This document shows, piece by piece, positions 56,886 to 64,000 of a DNA stretch of 64,000 bases. Positions within the stretch are counted from its first letter, which is position 1. Every line of letters starts with the position of its first letter. Made by a program: the position numbers and the translations under genes. The stretch lies in contig CAVCFO010000005.1 of assembly GCA_963601575.1 (NCBI GenBank), forward strand, positions 18,641 through 82,640. Reading direction: 5' to 3'. The notes beneath the pieces are model-generated. The model saw nothing but the letters and a program-made list of their open reading frames with translations, ran no database searches and was not told the origin of the DNA. Source of the stretch: CAG-238 sp963601575 (GTDB lineage Bacteria > Bacillota > Clostridia > Peptostreptococcales > Anaerovoracaceae).

Positions 56886-57618
56886 TTCTGTTTATCCTTT
56901 CTGTCATCAAAATCGACACTGCCATGAGCAAGAGCGCGATCGTAGTGATTGCAAGCCCCTGCCCGGTTTCGAACATGGGGCTGATATAATCCGGCGCGGT
57001 AATTCTAATCATAAGAACGATCAGAAATGGCGATCCGCCCACAATTCTTCCTTCAAATATCTTTTGCGCAAGCTGAGTTTTGAGCTCGTCTTCAAGTTCG
57101 ATCTTATCTCCGATAAGATCTACAGCCGTTGATATTGCTGCATTTAGATCTGCACCGCTACTTTTGCAGCTTTCGTATACCCTTGCAAAATCCATAGCAT
57201 CATCCAGTCCGCTTCTTTGGGCAAAGTCATAAAGCACCTCCGTATCCGTCTCGTTGCCGTTGGCAAGTCTTGATGTCATATGCTCAAGCTCTATCATTAT
57301 GTAGTCTGTTTTCTCGTAAGATGCCCCGCAAAAGTCCTTTGCCTCCGTTAGCGCCTCCGCCATGCTCCTCCCGGAGGAAACAGATGCCGAAATAGAATAT
57401 AGCAAATCCTTGAATTGCATCAAAAGCTCCCGCTGGTGCTTTATTACCATTTTCTCCTTGTATCCCGGCAAGGCCAAAATCAAGGCCGCGGAAATTATCG
57501 CACTCACAAGGAGGCTATTATAAAATAGTATCCCTACCGCAGCACCCGAAGCAATTATCCCCGAAAAGAAGGCTGCTTTCTCGTTGCCGCTAAGATTCGG
57601 CTTCCTATAATCTCTCAA
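56875..57618 (-). CDS. tadB: TadB-like pilus assembly membrane protein
   Basis: A 247-residue type II secretion F-family protein with two N-terminal hydrophobic helices, the motif LLYSISASVSSGRSMAEALTEAKDF and FARVYESCKSSGADLNAAISTAVDLIG, and two C-terminal helices. I propose the TTG at 57618 as start because GAGG lies seven bases before it and its TTGA overlaps the TadA stop; ATG 57660 would overlap TadA by 46 bases and lacks a binding site. Confidence 0.85.
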   Translation of the reverse strand: MRDYRKPNLSGNEKAAFFSGIIASGAAVGILFYNSLLVSAIISAALILALPGYKEKMVIKHQRELLMQFKDLLYSISASVSSGRSMAEALTEAKDFCGASYEKTDYIMIELEHMTSRLANGNETDTEVLYDFAQRSGLDDAMDFARVYESCKSSGADLNAAISTAVDLIGDKIELEDELKTQLAQKIFEGRIVGGSPFLIVLMIRITAPDYISPMFETGQGLAITTIALLLMAVSILMTERINRIEI

Positions 57619-58829
57619 TTTATTACCTCGACTTCTCCTTTTATCTTTTGGATTCCGCATCCCAAATGGCGCAGCTCACCTTTTTCGTCAAGCCCCATGA
57701 GTTTGTTCAGCTTGAATGCTCCCGCCTCGTAGCCGACAAGTTCGGTTATCTCGCTCACGCGCCTTTTGCCATCCTTTTGCCTTGCGATATGCACCATTAT
57801 ATCAAGCCCCTGGACTATTTGCTCCCGTATGGCATCAACGCTGATAGGCATAGCCGCAAGATACAGTGACTCCAGCCTTTTTAGCATGCCCTCCACAGAA
57901 TTAGCATGACCCGTAGAAAGGCTCCCGTCGTGACCGGTATTCATCGCCTGCAGCATATCGATCACCTCGCCGCCCCTCACCTCGCCGACGATGATCCTGT
58001 TCGGGCGCATTCTGAGGCTGGATTTTATGAGATCCGACATGCTCACCCCTCCTTCGCCGCGGGCATTGCTATTCTTGCACTCCAAGTGGACGATATTTTC
58101 TATATATTTCATCTTAAGCTCCGTGGAATCCTCGATTATGATCACGCGCTCATCTCTTGGGACCGCCTCGGCAAGCGCATTCAGTAGTGTGGTCTTGCCG
58201 GATGATGTACCGCCGCTAACAAATATATTATATCCGCATCTTACCAAATGGCGCAGGAGCTCCGCGCCCTCTCTGTTTATGGTTCCGTTGCTTACCAAAT
58301 CATCCATTTGCATATAGCTTTCGGAAAATTTTCTTATGGTAAGTATAGGTCCGTTCAAGGCTATATTCTTATATACGCCATTTACACGAGAGCCGTCCGC
58401 AAGCCTTGCGTCCACGATGGGGCTGCGCTCGTTGATTTCTCTTCTGACTTCTCCTGCTATGTTTCGCATGACCTCTTCCAGTTCCTCCGTAGAGTCAAAT
58501 TCGGCATCGTATTTTTCGATTTTGCCATTTCTTTCTATAAATATGTCCTTCGGCCCGTTCACCATAATCTCGCTGACATTTTCATCCTCTATAAGCGGCT
58601 GGAGTATTCCGAGTTTTCGCCTGGTTTTGTAAAATATTCTGTTTATCACTATTTCGATATCCTTATAGGAAAATGAGTTGCACCTTTCGTCGTCAAATAT
58701 CGTTTGAATTATCATCCTCATTGCCGCAAAATCGTCGACTTCCTTCTCGCTGCCAAGTCTGTCTCGCACCGCCTTCATCGTTTCGTCTGCGAAATTCCGT
58801 GCTCTGATGCTTATATCCATTCTCTGCAC
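57615..58829 (-). CDS. tadA: Tad pilus ATPase TadA/CpaF
   Basis: A 404-residue secretion ATPase. The N-terminal domain (residues 1-150) leads to IFVSGGTSSGKTTLLNALAEAVP (Walker A, about 205-227), IIEDSTELKM, RMRPNRIIVGEVRGGEVIDMLQAMNTGHDGSLSTGHANS and a C-terminal region. It powers extension of Flp pili. It overlaps the TadZ gene by 19 bases. The start at ATG 58829 falls inside the end of TadZ. Confidence 0.95.
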   Translation of the reverse strand: MQRMDISIRARNFADETMKAVRDRLGSEKEVDDFAAMRMIIQTIFDDERCNSFSYKDIEIVINRIFYKTRRKLGILQPLIEDENVSEIMVNGPKDIFIERNGKIEKYDAEFDSTEELEEVMRNIAGEVRREINERSPIVDARLADGSRVNGVYKNIALNGPILTIRKFSESYMQMDDLVSNGTINREGAELLRHLVRCGYNIFVSGGTSSGKTTLLNALAEAVPRDERVIIIEDSTELKMKYIENIVHLECKNSNARGEGGVSMSDLIKSSLRMRPNRIIVGEVRGGEVIDMLQAMNTGHDGSLSTGHANSVEGMLKRLESLYLAAMPISVDAIREQIVQGLDIMVHIARQKDGKRRVSEITELVGYEAGAFKLNKLMGLDEKGELRHLGCGIQKIKGEVEVIN

Positions 58830-59788
58830 ACCTTCCCTATATTCATGGCATAGTAGCCATCCATTGCAATCTGTATTCCTGTCTGGCAGCTTGCGAAGCT
58901 CTCACGATCATCCGGGATTTTTAGCCGTCCTTCATCCCATCCCGAAGAAGCGCTGCGATTTATTATTTCTGTCACTTCTCCTTGATTTTCTCCCGCTGCA
59001 ATCTCATTGCAAAAGGCTGATCTCTTGTCTTTGTCATTTCTAACAAAATATAGTCTGTCAAAGCTGGTATCGCAGGAAAGATCCGGGCTATCAACTATAA
59101 TAAATTCATATTTTCCCGACTCGCATAGCTTTTGCAATACGATCTGGTTCTTTTCAGTCCTGTCGAGGTAGGATAAGCCGTATCTATCACGCTGCAAATA
59201 GCAATCGAAGCCTTGCAAGGCGTCATTTTGTATGAGATGCGGGATTTCTCCTGCCGGTCTGTGAGGCTTTGGAAGATCCGATATATAGAGCTTCCAGCTT
59301 TCTGAGCCGCCGGCATTCAGATAAAGAACCTTCTTGCCATGCTCCGATGCGAGCAGTCTGCCGCAAGTTATGGCAGCAGCAGAAGTGCCGCTGCCACCTG
59401 CCTTGGAGGAAAATATTATGGTTTTGCACGAATAATTATTATTACCCATAAACAGTTTATGGTTATTCCTTTCGAAGATGCGAAGAAGTGCCGCAAATAT
59501 TTCGTCTGCCGCAGCAAATGCGCTGAGGGTCTGACCTTCTTTTTCATATTTTTCGTCAAATTCAAAGTTGACATTGTCCGTAAAGACCAGCGCCTTGGGT
59601 TCATATGTTCGAAATTCACTTCTGTCACTGAGTATAATATCATATCGTCCTACTTCCGAGGCTCTCTGGTATAGCCTTCCCTCGAGCAATGAAATTTCAA
59701 GGTTGGTCTGCATGTCCACAAGCGCCCTTGCAATATCCTTCGCATGTTGCCTGTTTTTTAGATATATTCCTAATTTTATCATTCTCAT
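58811..59788 (-). CDS. tadZ: TadZ/CpaE-like localisation protein
   Basis: A 325-residue MinD-like ATPase of the Tad system. Residues 1-100 are a receiver-like domain (IKLGIYLKNRQHAKDIARALVDM; YDIILSD). Residues 115-260 are the ATPase, with IIFSSKAGGSGTSAAAIT, a deviant Walker A in which the usual GKT is GTS, so nucleotide binding may be weak. IIVDSPDLSCDTSFDRLYF is the Walker B region. It is the first gene of the operon, under a consensus promoter. Confidence 0.87.
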   Translation of the reverse strand: MRMIKLGIYLKNRQHAKDIARALVDMQTNLEISLLEGRLYQRASEVGRYDIILSDRSEFRTYEPKALVFTDNVNFEFDEKYEKEGQTLSAFAAADEIFAALLRIFERNNHKLFMGNNNYSCKTIIFSSKAGGSGTSAAAITCGRLLASEHGKKVLYLNAGGSESWKLYISDLPKPHRPAGEIPHLIQNDALQGFDCYLQRDRYGLSYLDRTEKNQIVLQKLCESGKYEFIIVDSPDLSCDTSFDRLYFVRNDKDKRSAFCNEIAAGENQGEVTEIINRSASSGWDEGRLKIPDDRESFASCQTGIQIAMDGYYAMNIGKVCREWI

Positions 59789-59815
59789 TTTATACCACCT
59801 ATTCCTTTCACTTGC

Positions 59816-59844
59816 ATTATAATCTTCATATAATTACTTGTCAA
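59816..59844 (-). promoter_or_regulatory. Consensus promoter of the Tad operon
   Basis: TTGACA (59839-59844), 17 bases, TATAAT (59816-59821) on the minus strand, both hexamers perfect. GGTGG lies before the TadZ start. Confidence 0.85.
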
Positions 59845-59906
59845 GGCTTTTTTAACAGAATTTAACTACAAATATTTTCCGCGTCCTGTTTCATGTCAAA
59901 GAAGAT

Positions 59907-59935
59907 TTGCAGCATCCATGACAATGGATTATAAT
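59907..59935 (+). promoter_or_regulatory. Promoter of the alpha/beta hydrolase gene
   Basis: TTGCAG (59907-59912), 17 bases, TATAAT (59930-59935). The leader is only about 17 bases, with GGGAGAAACG directly before the ATG. Confidence 0.75.
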
Positions 59936-59958
59936 AGTATGAGAATGGGAGAAACGAA

Positions 59959-60882
59959 ATGATTGCATCTTGGAAGAAAACCGCGACGGCGCTGCTCTGC
60001 CTGCTGATTGCAGGTTCGGTACTCTGCTCCTGCGGTGAAAAAATAGATATAAACGAAAAATCGGGCGAATTTGCGGTAGCAAAGGAGACTTTCTTTCTAA
60101 AAACAGATGGGGGTTATTTGATGGCGGAAGCCGTGTATCCGGAAGGTTTTGGCGGTGCTATGCCGCTCGTTGCAATAGGTCACGGCTTCAAAGGAACTCT
60201 TAACAGCGGTGGAGCCCCGGAGCTTTCCGAGAGGCTTGCAAGCGCTGGATTTGCCGCAATTCGCATGGATTTTAACCCGCGCACCTCCCCGGAGAAAGAT
60301 GCAGAAAAGACGAATGTCTATGACCTTGCTAGCATGGAAGATGCCATGATTTGTGGAATCGAATATATGTGCAAAAATTATGATATCGACAAGGCGCGCA
60401 TCGGGCTTTATGCCCGAAGCATGGGCGGCAGAGTTGTGATGAAAATGGCAAACGAAAGCGCCGGAGGCTATGATTATAAGGCGCTTGCCATGGTTGCGCC
60501 TGCCGGTAACGAAAATGCGATGATCTATTACACAGGCGGCCAAAAGAGTTGGGATAGACTGAAAGAAAGCGCCGGAAGGTACGGTTTTGTCAAGTTTCAA
60601 GGGCTAAAGCTTACCGAGGATTGGTTCAGGGAGTTTGAGGATTATAACCCTTGCGACTTCGGTTATAAATTTGGAGCAAGGCCTGTGCTTGTCATAACAA
60701 ACACCCTCGACCATGTGGTGACAGAAGAAACGAGTCGGGAGTGCGCCGCCGCCTACGAAAATAGCCGCATAATCACGGTTACTACCGAAAATTATCACGG
60801 CTATGAAATGAGCTATAAAGAGTCCAAATTGAAGGACTATCTCATGGGAGAAATCGCAGGTTTCTTCAAAACTGAACTGTAA
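59959..60882 (+). CDS. Lipoprotein alpha/beta hydrolase
   Basis: A 307-residue protein with a lipoprotein signal: basic start, hydrophobic core and a lipobox ending in cysteine (GSVLCSCGEK, Cys about 25). The rest is an alpha/beta hydrolase: oxyanion loop VAIGHGFKGTL, nucleophile elbow LYARSMGGRV (serine), an aspartate in VITNTLDHVV and histidine in TENYHGYEM. It would be anchored outside the membrane; the substrate, perhaps an ester or peptide, is unknown. Divergent from the Tad operon. Confidence 0.87.
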   Translation: MIASWKKTATALLCLLIAGSVLCSCGEKIDINEKSGEFAVAKETFFLKTDGGYLMAEAVYPEGFGGAMPLVAIGHGFKGTLNSGGAPELSERLASAGFAAIRMDFNPRTSPEKDAEKTNVYDLASMEDAMICGIEYMCKNYDIDKARIGLYARSMGGRVVMKMANESAGGYDYKALAMVAPAGNENAMIYYTGGQKSWDRLKESAGRYGFVKFQGLKLTEDWFREFEDYNPCDFGYKFGARPVLVITNTLDHVVTEETSRECAAAYENSRIITVTTENYHGYEMSYKESKLKDYLMGEIAGFFKTEL

Positions 60883-60917
60883 GGGATTGAATTATAAACT
60901 TGCATAAAAGCGCCTGC

Positions 60918-62210
60918 CTACCGGCCTGCATTTTTCTTTCCGTTGGTATAGGCGTTGATAAATTTTGCCTTGCGCTTCGAATACATGATCATCTGGCTTG
61001 AGTAAATTCCGTTATAGCCCGACATCATATAGCATATGCAGCAGGCTGCGGCAAAGTAAAGCATCCCTTCCGCCCCGAAAAGCTCAATCGAAAGAAAAAT
61101 AGACGAAATCGGGCAGTTCGTGACGCCGCAAAATACGCAAACAAGCCCTATCGCCGCACCGAAGCCCGCCGGGATTCCAAGCAGCGGCGCCATCACGCAG
61201 CCAAACGCAGCACCCACGAAAAATGACGGAACGATCTCTCCGCCCTTAAATCCGGCAGCTAGGGTCACTGCCGTAAAGATAAGCTTGAGCAGAAATGCAA
61301 GTGGCTCTGCCTTTCCTGCCTCAACGGCATTAGCTATTATGTCCATTCCGACTCCATTATAATCCCTTGTGCCGAGGGCATATGTCAATGCTATTATAAC
61401 TATTCCTCCCGCGATCGCCCTGATATAGGCATTTGGGAAAGCCTTCGCCATGATTTTCTCTGCAAACTGGATCGCAATGCAAAAGAGAATCGAAACGATG
61501 GCGCAAAGTATGCCCAGCAAGGCAACCTTCAAAAACATTTCCGGCGCGATTTGCGGCACAGCTATGCTGAATTTGACGGGCTTTGTATCCAGCGATGTGC
61601 TGACAAAATACGCGCAAAGAGAGGCGATAAGGCATGGAACAAGCGCTACATGATAGAGGATCCCGATGCTGATTACCATTACCGCAAACACGGCCGCGGC
61701 AAGAGGCGTACCGAATATGGCAGAAAAGAATGCCGCCATCCCGGCAAGCGTTGCAATCCTAAGGTCACTGTCGTCCAGATGAAGTCCCCTGCCGATCCAC
61801 TGACCTATGGTGCCGCCCATCTGAAGCGCCGCACCCTCTCTGCCGGCACTTCCTCCGCAAAGATGTGTAAGCACGGTTCCAAGGAAAATAGCAGGCATCA
61901 GCATTACAGAAAGTCTCTTGCCCTTGTGTACTGCCCTGATCACATGGTTCGTATTCAGTCCCTCGGTTCTTGTCAATTTGTAGAATCCAACTATTATAAG
62001 GCCGGCAAGCGGAAGCAGCAATAGCAGCTGCGGATTGGCATTTCGCGTGCTTTCCGCCGCCTCGATACTGTGGTGAAATATCGCACCCAGTATGCCGCCT
62101 GCGCCGCCTATGAGCCCGGCAACCACAACCCATTTCAAAAATGTTTCTATATAAAGTCCCCACTCCTTTGCGGATTTTGCAAAGGAATCAGCGAAACTGT
62201 ATTTTCTCAT
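60918..62210 (-). CDS. ClC-family chloride channel or transporter
   Basis: A 430-residue membrane protein with about ten or more hydrophobic segments. The GREGAALQMGG motif, with the gating glutamate, is near residue 120 and a GAxFGCVMAPLLGIPAGFGAAIGLVCVFCGVTNCPISS stretch is in the C-terminal half. The first ClC motif (GSGIP) is not obvious; the corresponding loop reads RTEGLNTNHVI. There are no CBS domains. It exchanges chloride for protons or conducts it. Alone, downstream of the hydrolase gene on the other strand. Confidence 0.87.
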   Translation of the reverse strand: MRKYSFADSFAKSAKEWGLYIETFLKWVVVAGLIGGAGGILGAIFHHSIEAAESTRNANPQLLLLLPLAGLIIVGFYKLTRTEGLNTNHVIRAVHKGKRLSVMLMPAIFLGTVLTHLCGGSAGREGAALQMGGTIGQWIGRGLHLDDSDLRIATLAGMAAFFSAIFGTPLAAAVFAVMVISIGILYHVALVPCLIASLCAYFVSTSLDTKPVKFSIAVPQIAPEMFLKVALLGILCAIVSILFCIAIQFAEKIMAKAFPNAYIRAIAGGIVIIALTYALGTRDYNGVGMDIIANAVEAGKAEPLAFLLKLIFTAVTLAAGFKGGEIVPSFFVGAAFGCVMAPLLGIPAGFGAAIGLVCVFCGVTNCPISSIFLSIELFGAEGMLYFAAACCICYMMSGYNGIYSSQMIMYSKRKAKFINAYTNGKKNAGR

Positions 62211-62456
62211 TCTGCCATTTCCTTTCTGAGAAGCTTCTTAAAAAATAGCACGTTTGCCATGCTCGTCAGCACTTCCGTAACACCAAAAGTAAGCCAAATT
62301 TTCTGTCAAATCTGTGATGACTGCTATAATATAGCTTGTTATGGGCTGTTTGTCAATCGGATTTGGACAGATTTCAGAAAAAAAGCGGCGAGCACAAACA
62401 GGAGCCGGCAGACATAAATTGCTCGGACGCGCGTCCGCAGGTGCGAAGGCAAATGC
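62211..62456. other. Gene-free stretch upstream of the ClC gene
   Basis: About 250 bases with no gene. GGACGCGCGTCC (62425-62436) is a perfect 12-base palindrome without clear meaning. The promoter of the ClC gene should be here but I find no strong hexamer pair. Confidence 0.4.
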
Positions 62457-62482
62457 AAAAGCGGCTCTTTCGAGCCGCTTTG
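62457..62482 (-). terminator. Terminator after the surface protein gene
   Basis: AAAGCGGCTC-TTTC-GAGCCGCTTT is a perfect ten-pair stem followed on the minus strand by TTTT. Confidence 0.8.
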
Positions 62483-62485
62483 TTG

Positions 62486-64000
62486 TTATTTAACTCTGCA
62501 TGCGTACCTGCACTGAGTAAGTGCCGTCTTCGCAATGAGCGCGCCCTGTGCATCATATACCATTACGCGGGCTTTGTAGTAATATCTGGTGCCCTTCGTG
62601 CCGGCTGTATTGGTATATGTAAGGCCTGCTTTTTCATACTTTGCCTGGTAGCCTTTCGCCTTCTTTGTGCTTCTGTAGAATTTGTATTTTACAGTGTAGC
62701 CGAGGTCTTCGATTGCTTTGATGTCGTCTGCATTCACTGTGAGGGTAACCTTGATGCTACCCTTTTCGGTTTTGGCGGAGCGTGCCTTGAGCGTCAAACC
62801 GCCTACCAGCTTCTCAACATTTTTGGTTTGCTCTGCGATCACCTCATCGGCTTCTTCCTCTGCCATAACGGCATATGATGAGAAGTGGCCTGTTACAAAG
62901 GTGTATGTGCCGTCGGCATTCTTCTGGCCGCTCACCTTGTGGTATGTTCCGAAGTCATCGATATATACGCAAACTACCGGTTTTGCGGCGAGTGCCGTAT
63001 TCAGCTTAACGGTTACGCTTACGTTCCCTCCCTTAAACTCGGTTACGCTTCCCTTGGAAGTTACAAGCTTTAGGTCAACTTCTACCTTGCTCTCGGACTG
63101 AGCAACAGTTTCCACAACGAGGCTGACGGTTCCGAGATCTCCTGACTGATCCGCGAGCGCCTTAACGGCCTCCGTATCTAATTTCACCTCGGCTGCGTCG
63201 GATCTTATGGTTACCGCCGCTTCGGTTTCCTGTGCGATAGCTTTGACGGTCTGTTCAGGCAGGGCAACTTCTGTTTTGGTTCCCGCCGCGGTCTCGGTCA
63301 CCGCAGTGGTGCCTGCTTGCGATGCAGCTGCTGTATCTATAACCACTTCTTCGGATTTATTTTCCACTGCTTTCTCAACAATCTTTGTTGCGGTTGTCGA
63401 GTCAACCGTTGCGGCAACCGTCTTTGTTCCGTCGGCATTCGTCTTGGTTTCTGACTTTACGGTTGCTGTGGTTTTCTCAACCTTACTCGTCTCTGTAGTC
63501 GAACCGGTGCCTGTTGTCTTGTCCTCGGTGGTGTTTGTTACGTTGTCCGTGGTTGTGGTTGTGGATGAGGACGAGCTACTTCCGCTCCTATAGCTTACTG
63601 TCCAAGTCCCTCCTTTGTCATTTGTTTCGCTGATATAGAATCTTCCTGTCAATGCGCTGCTTGGATCAGTCAGATACACGCCGGTTGTTAAGTCACTTTT
63701 TGCTAGGACTGTGTAAGTGTAGCTACCCTCGCTACCTTCACGTCTTACAAAATAATTCGTGCCATTTTCTTCCACATGATCTGACGGGTCGGTTGAGAAC
63801 ATGCCGCCTGTGATGGTGATTTGCCCTTTTTTGTTTTCGTCAACGGCTCCACCATCCGCTACATTGTCAAGTATCGCAACACCGCCGGTAAAGGTTCCGC
63901 CTTTTATTGCTACATTAGCCTTCCCTTTATATCCGCCATTAGCTTCAATATTCATGACAGAAACTGCATATCCCTTTGTAGATGATCCATCTCCGTTATA
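62486..64000 (-). CDS. Secreted cell-surface protein, C-terminal part (cut by window edge)
   Basis: The last 504 or so residues of a large gene that is still open at the right edge. Visible parts in order: right-handed-helix-like repeats with GGTFTGGVAIL and GGMFSTDPSDHV; a Ser/Thr-rich linker (SSSSSTTTTTDN); a long alanine/threonine/valine-rich repetitive stretch; and a C-terminal Ig-like domain (KYKFYRSTKKAKGYQAKYEKA is partly it; ends ALTQCRYACRVK). The end resembles clostridial surface proteins with a RYYYKARVMVYDAQG pattern. No sorting signal is present. The function may be adhesion; the repeats fit a host-facing protein. Confidence 0.8.
   Translation of the reverse strand, partial: YNGDGSSTKGYAVSVMNIEANGGYKGKANVAIKGGTFTGGVAILDNVADGGAVDENKKGQITITGGMFSTDPSDHVEENGTNYFVRREGSEGSYTYTVLAKSDLTTGVYLTDPSSALTGRFYISETNDKGGTWTVSYRSGSSSSSSTTTTTDNVTNTTEDKTTGTGSTTETSKVEKTTATVKSETKTNADGTKTVAATVDSTTATKIVEKAVENKSEEVVIDTAAASQAGTTAVTETAAGTKTEVALPEQTVKAIAQETEAAVTIRSDAAEVKLDTEAVKALADQSGDLGTVSLVVETVAQSESKVEVDLKLVTSKGSVTEFKGGNVSVTVKLNTALAAKPVVCVYIDDFGTYHKVSGQKNADGTYTFVTGHFSSYAVMAEEEADEVIAEQTKNVEKLVGGLTLKARSAKTEKGSIKVTLTVNADDIKAIEDLGYTVKYKFYRSTKKAKGYQAKYEKAGLTYTNTAGTKGTRYYYKARVMVYDAQGALIAKTALTQCRYACRVK

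Noticed and set aside
1..64000. tRNA, rRNA and T-box elements
   Set aside because: No cloverleaf, rRNA core motif or T-box sequence was seen on either strand by eye; a covariance search would be decisive.

Overview
The window looks like chromosomal DNA of an anaerobic low-to-moderate G+C Firmicute of class Clostridia. The clues are a Re-type citrate synthase with a clostridial aconitase, formate-tetrahydrofolate ligase plus FolD, a CodY gene behind topA-hslV-hslU, an IspH-ribosomal S1 fusion, type III pantothenate kinase, a Gram-positive Tad pilus operon and AGGAGG-type ribosome binding sites. The exact genus cannot be read from the sequence; a relative of the Peptostreptococcaceae/Anaerovoracaceae is a guess. 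No rRNA, tRNA, CRISPR array, complete insertion sequence or prophage was seen.

Layout. 1-4.5 kb (minus strand): Re-citrate synthase, GntR regulator and aconitase in one operon with a palindromic operator on its promoter, then a two-domain class II aldolase coupled to folD. 4.6-8 kb: a Na/Pi cotransporter with a PhoP-box-like promoter and a CNNM/CorC-type membrane protein. 8-12 kb: the rplS-rbgA-rnhB group followed by fhs. 12-17.5 kb is an accessory stretch: a small membrane protein with an upstream mini-ORF, a DUF4143 ATPase, an XRE-regulated ABC exporter unit, a DUF3791-DUF3990-DUF3791 operon, and two copies of a roughly 110 bp intergenic repeat. 17.5-25.7 kb: pantothenate transporter subunit plus coaX, a Xer-like recombinase, a NUDIX hydrolase, a YprB-like exonuclease behind a structured leader, an EamA-like protein, a LysR regulator, a DUF554 protein, and an ECF sigma factor coupled to a membrane-bound M23-like protein.

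25.7-34.6 kb is the most unusual part. Two divergent transcription units carry a fused glutamate-mutase-like B12 enzyme, a ProC-like reductase, a proline-racemase-family enzyme and an SNF-type transporter on one side, and an IlvD-family dehydratase and an aspartate-dehydrogenase-like enzyme on the other. A regulator with an FCD domain and an atypical winged helix lies between them, and five copies of the motif TGAG(C/T)TGTG sit in the three promoter regions. I read this as a catabolic locus for an amino or imino acid that I cannot identify; it is the best candidate here for an undescribed pathway.

34.6-43.4 kb is housekeeping: codY, hslU, hslV, topA, dprA, a YifB/ComM-type ATPase, yraN and a HAD phosphatase. 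43.5-47.8 kb holds trkA with two trkH paralogues for potassium uptake. 47.9-53.4 kb holds rnr, the ispH-rpsA fusion and rarA. A 90 bp tandem repeat lies upstream of rarA. 53.6-59.8 kb is a nine-gene Tad pilus operon under a consensus sigma-A promoter. The window ends with a lipoprotein alpha/beta hydrolase, a ClC channel and the 3' part of a secreted surface protein gene.
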